DNA of 64,000 nt from positions 1,471,509 through 1,535,508 of the forward strand of contig NZ_QNHG01000001.1 of the NCBI RefSeq assembly GCF_003290025.1, written 5' to 3'. Below, piece by piece: positions 1-7,926 of this stretch. The first letter of the stretch is position 1. The number at the start of each line of letters is the position of its first letter. The DNA comes from Pseudogemmobacter bohemicus (GTDB lineage Bacteria; Pseudomonadota; Alphaproteobacteria; Rhodobacterales; Rhodobacteraceae). The notes beneath the pieces are model-generated. The model was not told where the DNA came from. It did no database searches and saw only the letters and a program-made list of their open reading frames with translations. The position numbers and the translations under genes were made by a program.

Positions 1-196
1 GCTGATGCGCGCGGGGCTTGGCGTCTCCTGACGGTTGACCTCGCCGCTTGCGAGGCGTAAGCGAGAGGCGTGGCGATTTGTTGACCGGATTGCGGGCCAC
101 GTTAAACAAACCGCTAAAGAGGTGACGGGACGTCTTCGCCCTGCCGCGCTTTCCGGTCATTGGATTTGCTTATGGCCCAGGGAGCCTTGTGCCGCG

Positions 197-1375
197 ATGA
201 CGAACTGGAAGACACGCACCAAACTTGTCCATGAAGGCAGCCGCCGCAGCCAGTATGGCGAAATGGCCGAGGCGATTTTCCTCACCCAGGGCTTTGCATA
301 CCCGGATGCCGAAACCGCCGAGGCGCGCTTTATCAAATCGGGGCCGGATGAGTTCATCTATGCCCGTTACGGCAACCCGACCACGCGGATGTTCGAAGAG
401 CGCATCGCGGGGCTTGAGGGCACCGGGGATGCTTTTGCCACCGCTTCCGGCATGGCGGCGGTCAATGGTGCGCTGACCTCTTTGCTCAGGGCGGGGGATC
501 ATGTCGTCTCGGCCAAAGCGCTGTTCGGATCCTGTCTTTACATCCTCGAAGAGGTGCTGACGCGCTACGGCGTGACGGTCACCTTCGTCGATGGCGCCGA
601 TCTGACCGCCTGGGAGGCGGCGGTGACGCCGGAAACGAAGGCGGTGTTCTTTGAAAGCATGGCGAACCCGACCCTCGACATGGTGGATGTGAAGGGCGTG
701 GCCGAGATTGCGCACAGGCATGGCGCGCTGGTGATCTGCGACAATGTCTTTGCGACGCCGATCTTCTCGCGCGCGGTGGATCTGGGCGCCGATGTGGTGG
801 TCTATTCTACCACCAAACATATCGACGGCCAGGGCCGCGCACTTGGGGGCGTGATCTGCGGCTCGGCGGACTATATCCAGAAGGTCGTGCAGCCCTATAT
901 GAAACACACCGGCGGCGCGATGAGCCCGTTCACCTCCTGGATCATGCTGAACGGCATGGCGACACTGGATCTGCGTTGCCGGGCGATGGCCGGCTCGGCG
1001 CTGGAGATCGCGGAGTTTCTGGAAGGACATGATAAGATTGAGAAAGTGCTCTATCCCGGACTGAAATCGCATCCACAATATGATCTGGCGATGGCGCAGA
1101 TGGGCACCGGCGGCACCATCGTGAGCTTCGTTGTGAAAGGCGGCAAAGAGGGCGCCTTCCGGCTGCAAAATGCGCTGGAGATCCCGAAGATCTCGAACAA
1201 TCTCGGCGATGCGAAGTCGATCACGACGCATCCGGCGACCACGACGCATCAGCGGCTTTCCGACGAGCAGAAGGCAGAGCTGGGCATTGCCCCGGGGCTG
1301 ATCCGCTTTTCGGTCGGGCTGGAGGATGCAGGCGATCTGATCGCCGATCTCGGACAGGCGCTCGCGCAGGCCTGA
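197..1375 (+). CDS. metZ: O-succinylhomoserine sulfhydrylase (Cys/Met metabolism PLP enzyme)
   Basis: PLP enzyme of the trans-sulfuration family that makes homocysteine from O-succinylhomoserine and sulfide in methionine biosynthesis. The start chosen is the ATG that gives MTNWKTRTKLVHEGSRRSQ, the usual MetZ N-terminus; the frame stays open upstream but that part looks non-coding. The ARYGNPTTRMFEE stretch binding substrate and PLP phosphate, the ATASGMAAV segment and the STTKHIDGQGR segment carrying the PLP lysine are all present. At 392 residues it has normal family length. It is monocistronic here and followed by a GC hairpin. The sulfhydrylase assignment rather than cystathionine gamma-synthase is from overall similarity. 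Confidence 0.92.
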   Translation: MTNWKTRTKLVHEGSRRSQYGEMAEAIFLTQGFAYPDAETAEARFIKSGPDEFIYARYGNPTTRMFEERIAGLEGTGDAFATASGMAAVNGALTSLLRAGDHVVSAKALFGSCLYILEEVLTRYGVTVTFVDGADLTAWEAAVTPETKAVFFESMANPTLDMVDVKGVAEIAHRHGALVICDNVFATPIFSRAVDLGADVVVYSTTKHIDGQGRALGGVICGSADYIQKVVQPYMKHTGGAMSPFTSWIMLNGMATLDLRCRAMAGSALEIAEFLEGHDKIEKVLYPGLKSHPQYDLAMAQMGTGGTIVSFVVKGGKEGAFRLQNALEIPKISNNLGDAKSITTHPATTTHQRLSDEQKAELGIAPGLIRFSVGLEDAGDLIADLGQALAQA

Positions 1376-1385
1376 GGCCCGGCAG

Positions 1386-1406
1386 GCGGGGGGCAAGTCC
1401 CCCCGC
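1386..1406 (+). terminator. GC hairpin downstream of metZ
   Basis: Perfect 8-bp stem GCGGGGGG/CCCCCCGC with a 5-nt loop, 10 bp after the metZ stop. It has no T-run. It is followed directly by the CCGGGGGTATTT intergenic element found elsewhere in this window, so hairpin and element together probably form the 3' end of the transcript. Confidence 0.55.
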
Positions 1407-1434
1407 GCATCCGGGGGTATTTCTGCCAGATGAC
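1407..1434 (+). repeat. Intergenic GGGTATTT-type element, divergent copy
   Basis: CCGGGGGTATTTCTGCCAGA followed by TGA is a diverged member of the family also seen at about 25.8, 33.9, 55.1 and 59.2 kb. It sits just after a GC hairpin, as those copies do. The DNA from here to about 1820 holds no gene I can support and should contain the left end of the prophage. Confidence 0.4.
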
Positions 1435-1823
1435 GCGCAACCGGTTGAGCGGCAATCGGCCCGCAATCGGCTGTAGCGCGTGAAGTCCTGCATGTCATCA
1501 GTGTTTGCCTCCCGGAAGTCCCCCTGCCTCCCCATAAGTGACCCGCCTCCGGATATGGATTTATGGCCAGGGCTGGGGTCGATGCATGGCTGGTCTCCTT
1601 CTTTTACCGTGCTGCGGCGGCAACTGGCCCTGAAGCGGAAACTGTCTTTTCGGGTCGCCAGGTCGGACCATTGCGGCGCCATGGGTTCCGATCTGGTGCG
1701 AGGGGCCGCGATGGGTGGGGCGCTCGTGCAGGGCGGCAGCCATTTTCGCATCGCCTTCGCATCGCCAAAGATGGCACCAGCACAGGCGATACCAGATCAG
1801 CCCCGCTGGCGAGGGGGGGGGGT

Positions 1824-1964
1824 AAAGTTACTGACGAAACTGTCAGGGTCATGGCCTACGCGGAGGGATACATGATGGTGCACCACAGGGGCTGAGCGCC
1901 CTTCGTCTGGGGCGTCAAAGAGGTGTTGGCATTCCTTCGCGCCAAACAGGAGGCAAGGCTATGA
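1824..1964 (+). pseudogene. Small phage gene interrupted by an in-frame TGA
   Basis: A coding-like frame reads KVTDETVRVMAYAEGYMMVHHRG, then TGA at 1893-1895, then continues APFVWGVKEVLAFLRAKQEARL and ends with a TGA that overlaps the ATG of the next gene by ATGA. The 4-bp coupling at the far end and the continuity of sense on both sides argue that the inner TGA is a mutation, possibly from a TGC cysteine codon. No start codon is clear; a run of about ten Gs just upstream may mark a lost start or frameshift. Function unknown. Confidence 0.45.
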
Positions 1965-2197
1965 GCGGGTCGGACATAGCCAGCCGATATATCGGCAAAA
2001 GCGGCAGGACCGCGACCTATGACCGCAAGACATGGGCAGATGATCTGATGATCCTGGCCGGTTTTCGGGTCTGGGCCGAGGAAGATGGCGCCTTTTACGG
2101 CGGCGAGAGAGCCGCATCAGCTTATGCCGCTGCCTGCCGGATGTTGGACCTGGATGGTATCGGGCTGAGAAATATCATGCTGGGAGGCAAGCTGTGA
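1961..2197 (+). CDS. Small phage-type hypothetical protein
   Basis: 78 residues, no family recognised. AGGAGG lies 8 nt before the ATG. The start overlaps the stop of the interrupted upstream frame, and the stop overlaps a GTG start downstream, so this is the middle gene of a three-gene translationally coupled set at the left end of the prophage. Composition is soluble and mildly acidic with an Ala-rich C-terminal part. It may belong to the early or transfer region of the phage; no function can be given. Confidence 0.55.
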   Translation: MSGSDIASRYIGKSGRTATYDRKTWADDLMILAGFRVWAEEDGAFYGGERAASAYAAACRMLDLDGIGLRNIMLGGKL

Positions 2198-2352
2198 GCG
2201 GGCCGGAACGGATACACGCAAAGATCCACGGGGTTAGCCGGGACGCAATGTCCGGCCGCCGAGAATGGATCGGCGGCGTGAACGAGCATCGCCGAGATGG
2301 TCAGGAGGAATACCTGCGCCGCGATCTGAAAGGGGCTGGCCGAATTGCTTGA
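2194..2352 (+). CDS. Small phage-type hypothetical protein, GTGA-coupled
   Basis: 52 codons starting at a GTG that overlaps the preceding stop (GTGA). It is rich in Arg, Gly and Glu (REWIGGVNEHRRDGQEEYLRR) and looks soluble and basic. Its 3' part overlaps, on the other strand, the last codons of the tailspike gene, so one of the two ends is probably not original. Support is the coupling and codon use only. Confidence 0.35.
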   Translation: MSGPERIHAKIHGVSRDAMSGRREWIGGVNEHRRDGQEEYLRRDLKGAGRIA

Positions 2353-5029
2353 TGACTGCCGTGCTGCCCAGAGTGCCGGCGGTGGTGCAGACCGCCCCGG
2401 TGTAGCCCCCGGCCGATGGTTGGGTGTAAAGCCAGCGATCCCCGCGCACGGCGGCACCGAAATTCGCGTCCGTGATGGCTGCCAGATTGGTGCAGGACCT
2501 GACCCGGTTGACCGCATTGCCGGTGGCGCTGCCGTCAGCGATATAGACCCCGTTTACCCAGAGAAACCGCTGGGTTATCGCGCCATAGCCTGTGCCGCCG
2601 AAGCCAGCGCCAGAGACGCCCCATACCCCCCGGCTGCTATTTTTCGCGTCTGTCCACTCATAGCGCCCCCGCGTCTGGTTCCAGGAAAGCCGCAGCGCAG
2701 AGGTCGTGTTGACGGCATCATCACGCCCGTCACCGTACTGCGCGATCCGCCCCCCCGTGAAACCATTCACCTGACCAAAGCCACCGCCAAACGCCGTTGT
2801 GCTGTCATCCGGGCTTGTTTGCCCCTGATATTGCGCTGGCGAGTTCTGGATGCCCGGCCCGACAACTTTTGCTCCCGCATATTCCGGATGCCAGAACACT
2901 CTCTCCGCAGACGTGCCCCCGACAACCGTGGTCGTATTCCGGGCAACGATACCTTTCTCAATGCCGCCTTCTGAATAGCAGCCGATGATCGAGGCGCGTC
3001 CATTAGGCGAGCAGACATGGATTCCGCCCGACGGCCAGTAAAGTGTTGCTGTTACCCAATCACCATCTTTGACTGTGGCGGTGATCGTTGCCCAATAAGT
3101 GCGCCAGTTTGCGCCGACACCCGGCTCACTGTCTGAGGCGGACGTGTGCCCCTTGATGCACATGTAATAGACGCCGTTGTGCAGGACTTTGAATGTGTTT
3201 TGCGCACTATGACAGGCTATATATTCCGACCCGATTGTCGTGTTGTCGAGAAACCCTGCACCCATGTTTCCGGCGCAATCGCTTTTGAAATATGTGACCG
3301 TACCGGCATTATTTCCATGGCAAACCGCCCCGTGCATCAGGCCACCTTGCCCCATGCAGTAGTGGTAGATCGACCCGTTGACATTGCCGTAGACCGAGCC
3401 TGTTCCGGAATAGTCGATCACCGCCGCGCCGCCCGGCGTGGTGTTGTTGGCGTTGCTCCGCCCCGGGTGGTCGAAGAGGTTGACAGCAAGGCCGCTGGTC
3501 TGAGCATGAGCATGCCAGTCCGCCTCGGAGAAGCCCGACGAAAGGCAATACTCAAAAAATGCGGTGGCGTTGTGAACAACACCCTGACGCACCGTAGCAC
3601 CGGCTTCCGGCAGGAAATTCAGGTTTCTGAATCTTGAGCGCAAGCCACCGAACTTCAGACCAAACCCCGGAACTGTCGGGTGATCCGGCGCGTTTTCGGG
3701 TTTATAAACCCCCACTCCGCTGACGCCGCCGGGATACAACACGGCCATGACCGCAGCGATGCCATTCACGCCCCGGATTTCGACGCCTTTTTGGCCGCGC
3801 AAAGGTGCTGGCGTATCCCCATAAAACAACGCAGTGCGCGTCACAAACCATGTCTGGGCCACCCGATAATAAGCCGGTACGGACGGAAACCGCACCGGGA
3901 CGCTCTCGGCGTATTCCTCGCGGATCGTGTTCAGGGTGGCGGCGCGGCTGGCAGCGGTGATCGCTGGCCAGTCATCATGGCCCGCCCCGATCCCCCGCGC
4001 TCCCCAGTGTTGCGGCGTCACATAGCCCATCGGGGCCGCGCCGACCGTGACCGTGCCGCCCCCTGAGATGTCAAAGCAGTGGTTATAAGGATCTGCAACA
4101 TACCCGCGCGCCAGATGGACCGTGACGCCTGACGGCACCACCAGCTTTGCACCATCGGCAAACTGCACAGGCCGCGTAATCGTCATATTGCTGGCGATGC
4201 GATAGGTGCCGGTCGGCACGAATATCTCATTCACGTCATTCGCGAGCAGAAACGCCGTCCGACTGTCAGCCAAACCGGACGGGTCGCCGCCAAACGCGAG
4301 GGGCGTGTTGAACGGGGTCGATGAGGCGGCAGCAACCGCTGCGATCCGGGCCAGTTCGGCGGCGGCCGCCGTCGCGTCAACCTCATCTCGCAGCAACTCG
4401 ACCTCGGCAACGGCGCCCGCCATTTCCTCATACTGCGCCTGTGTCAGAGAGCTCCAGAACGTCTCCCCCGCCGGCGCCGCGCCCGCAATCAGCAGCTCGG
4501 CCAGCGCATAGGACGGATCGCTGCCGAGCTGGATCTTGCCAAGGGTTGCGTATTTTTCCGCCTGGCCGTTGCCGCGATCCGGCTCCGTCCAGCGCGCCAG
4601 GACGACATAATGCGTCCCGTTTTGCCCTGCCGTATTTTGCCAGAGGTCAAAGCCCGCCGGAATGCTCGCGTCCGCAGTCAGCGGCACCCGCCTGCCCGAC
4701 CCTGGCGGCAGCACATTCGCACCCTCGGTATCCAGCCCGGACAGCACAAAGGTCAGGCTACCTTCAACATGCACGGTCGCACTCGCGCTGCCCAGCGTGT
4801 GCGCGATGATCGCGGCGCAGTCGCAATCCACGGCTTCGGTCAGCAGTACAGCCAGCGTGGCCGGCATCGCGGCAGGGGTCCAGTAGTCGAATGTCTGCGG
4901 CCCCAAGGCGTTTTCCGCAAAGCCGTCCGGCGTCTCGCTGGACCATGACAGCACGCCCTCGGCCAGAACGTTGCGAAATGCGACCGCGCTGGCGCGAGTG
5001 CCGGTGGCGCTGTTCTCGATACGGATCAT
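2234..5029 (-). CDS. Phage tailspike/tail fibre with beta-helix (pectate-lyase-like) domain
   Basis: 931 residues from the ATG preceded by GGGGAAG; an in-frame ATG 39 bp further upstream is the alternative. The N-terminal 200 or so residues resemble the virion-attachment part of tail fibres. Residues of roughly 270-700 carry the turn-rich, Gly/Asn-rich repeats of right-handed parallel beta-helix proteins (IFVPTGTYRIASNMTITRP, then many short VxG/IxG turns). The C-terminal region is a Gly-rich receptor-binding-like segment. The last 30 residues (RGAGIPPDHLGDARSRRR) are low-quality and overlap a plus-strand gene, suggesting a rearranged 3' end. It is an orphan: no baseplate or tail genes remain beside it. 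Confidence 0.7.
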   Translation of the reverse strand: MIRIENSATGTRASAVAFRNVLAEGVLSWSSETPDGFAENALGPQTFDYWTPAAMPATLAVLLTEAVDCDCAAIIAHTLGSASATVHVEGSLTFVLSGLDTEGANVLPPGSGRRVPLTADASIPAGFDLWQNTAGQNGTHYVVLARWTEPDRGNGQAEKYATLGKIQLGSDPSYALAELLIAGAAPAGETFWSSLTQAQYEEMAGAVAEVELLRDEVDATAAAAELARIAAVAAASSTPFNTPLAFGGDPSGLADSRTAFLLANDVNEIFVPTGTYRIASNMTITRPVQFADGAKLVVPSGVTVHLARGYVADPYNHCFDISGGGTVTVGAAPMGYVTPQHWGARGIGAGHDDWPAITAASRAATLNTIREEYAESVPVRFPSVPAYYRVAQTWFVTRTALFYGDTPAPLRGQKGVEIRGVNGIAAVMAVLYPGGVSGVGVYKPENAPDHPTVPGFGLKFGGLRSRFRNLNFLPEAGATVRQGVVHNATAFFEYCLSSGFSEADWHAHAQTSGLAVNLFDHPGRSNANNTTPGGAAVIDYSGTGSVYGNVNGSIYHYCMGQGGLMHGAVCHGNNAGTVTYFKSDCAGNMGAGFLDNTTIGSEYIACHSAQNTFKVLHNGVYYMCIKGHTSASDSEPGVGANWRTYWATITATVKDGDWVTATLYWPSGGIHVCSPNGRASIIGCYSEGGIEKGIVARNTTTVVGGTSAERVFWHPEYAGAKVVGPGIQNSPAQYQGQTSPDDSTTAFGGGFGQVNGFTGGRIAQYGDGRDDAVNTTSALRLSWNQTRGRYEWTDAKNSSRGVWGVSGAGFGGTGYGAITQRFLWVNGVYIADGSATGNAVNRVRSCTNLAAITDANFGAAVRGDRWLYTQPSAGGYTGAVCTTAGTLGSTAVIKQFGQPLSDRGAGIPPDHLGDARSRRRSILGGRTLRPG

Positions 5030-5220
5030 GGCTTCCCCATGCAAAAGGCCGCCCAGAAGGACGGCCAAATCTCGATCCGGCGATCATTCGCCGGTCGCTT
5101 CTGTTGATTTCAGCGGGTCCTCGCTACGCAGAAATGCCCCTGGCAACGAGATGAGGGCCGAAACGTTTACATCCCACAGGGCGACACAACCCGTGGCGCC
5201 TCGCACGGAAGGAGACAAAC

Positions 5221-5604
5221 ATGACTGTTCAAGCCAATGTCACCAACCCCGGCACAACCCCGTCTGTGTCATCGCTGATCTCGGGCCGCACTGTTCAGGG
5301 CACAAAAGTCTACAGTCCTGCCGGTGACGATCTCGGGCATATAGATGACATTATGATCGATGCCGCCTCGGGCAAGATCGTCTACGGCGTTCTTCAGTTC
5401 GGCGGCTTCCTCGGGATCGGCTCCGACCACTATCCGATCCCGTTCGGACGGCTGCGCTATGACAGCGCGCGCGGCGGCTATACCACCGATCTGACAAAAG
5501 CAGATCTGGAAGGAGCACCGCCTGCCGACCGTGATTGGTACGAAAACCGCGAATGGCAGCGCCGGAACTACGACCACTATGGCGTACCTTACTACTGGCC
5601 GTAA
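5221..5604 (+). CDS. PRC-barrel domain protein
   Basis: 127 residues with a single PRC-barrel (about residues 18-95): SLISGRTVQGTKVYSPAGDDLGHIDDIMID, then KIVYGVLQFGGFLGIGSDHYPIPF. A strong GGAAGGAG Shine-Dalgarno precedes the ATG and a hairpin follows the stop. Free-standing proteins of this type are common stress-associated proteins in alphaproteobacteria. Placed between the tailspike and phage genes it is either cargo of the prophage or a chromosomal gene brought in by rearrangement. The C-terminus is rich in Trp and Tyr (DRDWYENREWQRRNYDHYG). Confidence 0.85.
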   Translation: MTVQANVTNPGTTPSVSSLISGRTVQGTKVYSPAGDDLGHIDDIMIDAASGKIVYGVLQFGGFLGIGSDHYPIPFGRLRYDSARGGYTTDLTKADLEGAPPADRDWYENREWQRRNYDHYGVPYYWP

Positions 5605-5622
5605 CTCCCGCTGAATGATTGA

Positions 5623-5642
5623 GGCCGCCCTTCGGGGCGGCC
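5623..5642 (+). terminator. Hairpin terminator between convergent genes
   Basis: Perfect 8-bp stem GGCCGCCC, TTCG loop, GGGCGGCC, followed by CTGATTT. It lies between the PRC-barrel gene and the convergent minus-strand gene, so it probably serves both. Confidence 0.75.
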
Positions 5643-5670
5643 CTGATTTCAGTGTGTTGCGGCGCGAAGC

Positions 5671-6036
5671 TCAGGTGGGAAGCGAAGACGGTGGAGCCTT
5701 GACGACCTTGCCCGCAGCAAGATCAATCTCCCGGTAATGGGATTTCAGATAGCGCTCATAAGCTCCGTTCCTGAACTCGATGCAGTGCTGTGCCTCTTTG
5801 CGGGTCTCTTCTGGCACATCAAGACCAAGGGCCACGCGGATGAGATACGCCGCGTAAAGCTTGCCCGATGCCATAGCCGCAATGTCGTAGCCCTCTGCCC
5901 CTTCCAGATCCTCAATCACAGCCAGAAGCGCGGAGTTTTCTGGTGCGGCCTCAACAACCTCTGCACCAGCCACCATCGCGGCAAACCCTACAGTCGGGGC
6001 TGAGCGAAGAAACGAACGGCGATCAATCGCGCTCAT
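5671..6036 (-). CDS. Prophage hypothetical protein with twin-arginine signal
   Basis: 121 residues. The N-terminus DRRSFLRSAPTVGFAAMVAG is a Tat-like signal (RRSFL then a hydrophobic Ala/Gly segment); the rest is a small helical domain (EETRKEAQHCIEFRNGAYERYL). It overlaps the upstream gene by ATGA, so the two are coupled. Small proteins with such leaders are common in Rhodobacteraceae prophages but have no assigned role. Export is an inference from the leader only. Confidence 0.6.
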   Translation of the reverse strand: MSAIDRRSFLRSAPTVGFAAMVAGAEVVEAAPENSALLAVIEDLEGAEGYDIAAMASGKLYAAYLIRVALGLDVPEETRKEAQHCIEFRNGAYERYLKSHYREIDLAAGKVVKAPPSSLPT

Positions 6037-6224
6037 GCGTCCACCTCCTGCGACAGGAACTCGCCGAGCTGCGGCTCAATCGGGCGAACCGGCCAGGGGA
6101 TTGTCATCGGTTCCCCATCCTCGCCACGGTGGAAAGCGCGGGAAAGGCGGGGGTCAGAGAACATGTCGCTGAGGCGAAGTTCTTGGTATTCAGAGGGCGT
6201 GAGTCTATATTGGCCAGAAGCCAT
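6033..6224 (-). CDS. Small prophage hypothetical protein
   Basis: 63 residues, no recognised family. A strong AGGAGAT lies 5 nt before the ATG, and the stop overlaps the next start by 4 bp. It is Pro-rich in the middle (PMTIPWPVRPIEPQ) and acidic. First gene of a two-gene transcript whose leader contains a long hairpin at 6257-6291. Confidence 0.6.
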   Translation of the reverse strand: MASGQYRLTPSEYQELRLSDMFSDPRLSRAFHRGEDGEPMTIPWPVRPIEPQLGEFLSQEVDA

Positions 6225-6256
6225 GGCGATCTCCTATTCAGATCGTTTCAGGGTTA

Positions 6257-6291
6257 GGGCCGGTCAGGTGTCGTAAGCACCTGGTCGGCCC
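6257..6291 (-). other. Stable hairpin in the intergenic leader
   Basis: GGGCCG-gt-CAGGTG, loop TCGTAAG, CACCTG-gt-CGGCCC: two 6-bp stems separated by a symmetric GT/GT internal loop. It lies between the BRO-N gene and the 63-residue gene. It could be a second terminator or a structured 5' leader. Confidence 0.5.
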
Positions 6292-6301
6292 GTCTCATTT
6301 C

Positions 6302-6328
6302 AAGGTATGGTGACCGTCACCATACCTT
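6302..6328. terminator. 27-bp perfect palindrome after the BRO-N gene
   Basis: AAGGTATGGTGAC, one central C, then its exact reverse complement. It begins 8 bp after the stop of the antirepressor gene. As RNA it makes a 13-bp stem with a minimal loop; as DNA it is a strong dyad. Terminator is the simpler reading, operator cannot be excluded. Confidence 0.5.
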
Positions 6329-6335
6329 CTCCGGG

Positions 6336-6944
6336 TCAGTCGTCGTTTTCTACCTGCGGAACGAGGACCATGCGCATCTGCCGCCCGTTCTCGACCAGTT
6401 CGACCGGCGGCACCGGGAAGCCAAGCTGCGGCCCAATCCATTGCGCGGGCATGATGCCGTAGAGCAGGCGATACATGTCCACGATGCCGCGCTTGGTCCG
6501 CATTTCTTCCATCGACCAATCCGGGAAAGGGCGGCGCTCGGCATCCTGCGCAACTTCGCCCTGCATGGCATAGGCCCCGGTCTTACGGATGGATGGGATC
6601 ACGTCGCCCGTCACCCACTTGCGGAACCGATGCTGGATAGTGCCAGGAGTGGTGGCGAGGTGAGAACGAAGGATCAGCGTGTAAAGCCCACCCTCCGAAA
6701 CAACGTTCGCTTCGCCCTGACGCCCTATGTTCAACATAGCCCGTTCGTCGTCATCAAGCGCCTGAACCGCCTGCGTCGGGTTCTTAACGCCCAGCACTGC
6801 ACAGGCATCGGCGGCCACGAACCACGGGTCATCGCTGATCCACACCGCGCGAAGCATGTGCTCGCCTTCGAAAAGGAAGGGGGTCACCCCGCTTGCGGCG
6901 GCTTCAAATCCGCCCTCGCCTATATTACGTTCATGGATGGACAC
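6336..6944 (-). CDS. BRO-N domain antirepressor
   Basis: 202 residues from a GTG with AGGAGAT 6 nt upstream. Residues of about 22-125 are a BRO family N-terminal (prophage antirepressor) domain: FLFEGEHMLRAVWISDDPWFVAADACAVLGVKNPTQAV, then VVSEGGLYTLILRS and the RKWVTGDVIPSIRKTGAY block that ends these domains. The C-terminal 75 residues form a variable domain. It lies downstream of a minus-strand Arc-like gene, which faces a second Arc-like gene across an operator array. By analogy with P22 Ant it should inactivate a repressor; the target is unknown. Confidence 0.85.
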   Translation of the reverse strand: MSIHERNIGEGGFEAAASGVTPFLFEGEHMLRAVWISDDPWFVAADACAVLGVKNPTQAVQALDDDERAMLNIGRQGEANVVSEGGLYTLILRSHLATTPGTIQHRFRKWVTGDVIPSIRKTGAYAMQGEVAQDAERRPFPDWSMEEMRTKRGIVDMYRLLYGIMPAQWIGPQLGFPVPPVELVENGRQMRMVLVPQVENDD

Positions 6945-6999
6945 GCTGATCTCCTACGTTGAGCGTGTTTCGGTTCAGTCGTGCGTCAACACGTCTGGC

Positions 7000-7182
7000 T
7001 CATTCGGCAGCGGCGGGACTGGCTTCGATCCCCTGACCCACCGCTGCCGCTCTCGCCTCACGAATAAGGCGGATAAAAATGTCGTTCATCGAAACACAGT
7101 CAGCTTCGGCCCGCTCCTGAACCCAAGAGCGATGTTGCTCCGGCAATCTCACCGTGAGACTCGACCTTTTCTTTTCGGCCAT
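7000..7182 (-). CDS. Arc/Mnt-type ribbon-helix-helix repressor
   Basis: 60 residues from the ATG preceded by GGAG; an in-frame start 24 bp upstream lies inside the operator and is less likely. KKRSSLTVRLPEQHRSWVQERAEADCVSMNDIFIRLIREA is a typical ribbon-helix-helix: a beta-strand with alternating residues followed by two helices. It reads toward the BRO-N gene and is divergent from another ribbon-helix-helix gene. It likely binds the GACGCCA array between them and controls the antirepressor. Confidence 0.8.
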   Translation of the reverse strand: MAEKKRSSLTVRLPEQHRSWVQERAEADCVSMNDIFIRLIREARAAAVGQGIEASPAAAE

Positions 7183-7194
7183 GCTATCTCCATG

Positions 7195-7268
7195 TGGCGT
7201 CGCCATGACGCCAACCTATTATGACGCCACTTTGGCGTCAATAAGAAAGTGACGCCAGATGGACGCCA
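7195..7268. promoter_or_regulatory. Six-half-site GACGCCA operator array
   Basis: GACGCCA occurs at 7207, 7223, 7251 and 7262, and its complement TGGCGTC at 7195 and 7233. These make nested dyads: TGGCGTC-5-GACGCCA (7195-7213) and GACGCCA-CTT-TGGCGTC (7223-7239). The array fills the gap between two divergent ribbon-helix-helix genes and runs past the start codon of the plus-strand gene. Confidence 0.75.
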
Positions 7269-7516
7269 GAGAAGACTTCAAGCGCACCACCCTGCGCCTA
7301 CCGCAAGATCTCTATGATCAACTCGAAACTCTGGCACGTGACCACCAGCGAAGCTTGAACGCTGAAATCATAAGCATCCTAAGAGGCCACACCCGACCGC
7401 TTTTCCTCGACCTGAATGGAGATCCCCCAACACAAGAGGAATTGGTCGCAAAAGGCTTAAAGTTTGATCTACTGATCAACACCATAAGCAGTTTCTTGGC
7501 AGACGTTCGGGACTGA
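7259..7516 (+). CDS. Arc-type ribbon-helix-helix repressor
   Basis: 85 residues. FKRTTLRLPQDLYDQLETLARDHQRSLNAEIISILR is an Arc-like ribbon-helix-helix with the RSLNAEI second-helix pattern of Arc/Mnt proteins. Its start codon lies inside the GACGCCA array, so binding there would block its own expression. The C-terminal 45 residues may give oligomerisation. With the divergent gene it makes a two-repressor switch like Mnt and Arc around the P22 ant operator. Confidence 0.8.
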   Translation: MDAREDFKRTTLRLPQDLYDQLETLARDHQRSLNAEIISILRGHTRPLFLDLNGDPPTQEELVAKGLKFDLLINTISSFLADVRD

Positions 7517-7584
7517 TCCTCCATTGATCAGGTTGGGGTTAGGCCTCGGATCGGTCTCGACCACTGATCCGGGGCCGCTTTGTT

Positions 7585-7926
7585 TCAGGCGGCGCGGGCG
7601 TACTGGTTCTCCATCAGCACCTTGCGGTAGTTGTCGATGGCGGTCTTGAGGCGGCGTTTTGCGTTGTAAACCTTGCGCTTAGCCGCTTCGGACGACTGAT
7701 ATTCGCCTGTGGTCGCCGCTATCATCGCTTCCCATTCAGGAGTATTCTGCGTGATGGTGTCGATGCCTTCGCGGCGTTTGTAGTCGGCATATGCCGTCCG
7801 CAGATCGTCCTTTTCGATACCGGCAGCGATCTCCAATTCATCGACTTCCACCGCCTTGTTGGCGATATCAATGAGGATGTTCAGGAACTTACCCGCCTCT
7901 GTGAACATGTTGGCTTCCGTCATCAT
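7585..7926 (-). CDS. Prophage hypothetical protein, helical
   Basis: 113 residues starting at an ATG that overlaps the KilA-N gene stop by 4 bp, so the two are translationally coupled. It is highly charged and helical (EAAKRKVYNAKRRLKTAIDNYRKV), with no family I recognise. It may act together with the KilA-N protein as a partner or target; that is inferred from coupling only. Confidence 0.6.
   Translation of the reverse strand: MMTEANMFTEAGKFLNILIDIANKAVEVDELEIAAGIEKDDLRTAYADYKRREGIDTITQNTPEWEAMIAATTGEYQSSEAAKRKVYNAKRRLKTAIDNYRKVLMENQYARAA

Noticed and set aside
1480..1875. 131-codon frame downstream of metZ
   Set aside because: No ribosome site and unlikely composition; the coding-like signal here lies in a different frame near 1824-1964.
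1862..1964. Selenocysteine readthrough at the in-frame TGA
   Set aside because: No SECIS-like hairpin seen directly after the TGA and no Sec machinery in the window; a nonsense mutation is simpler.
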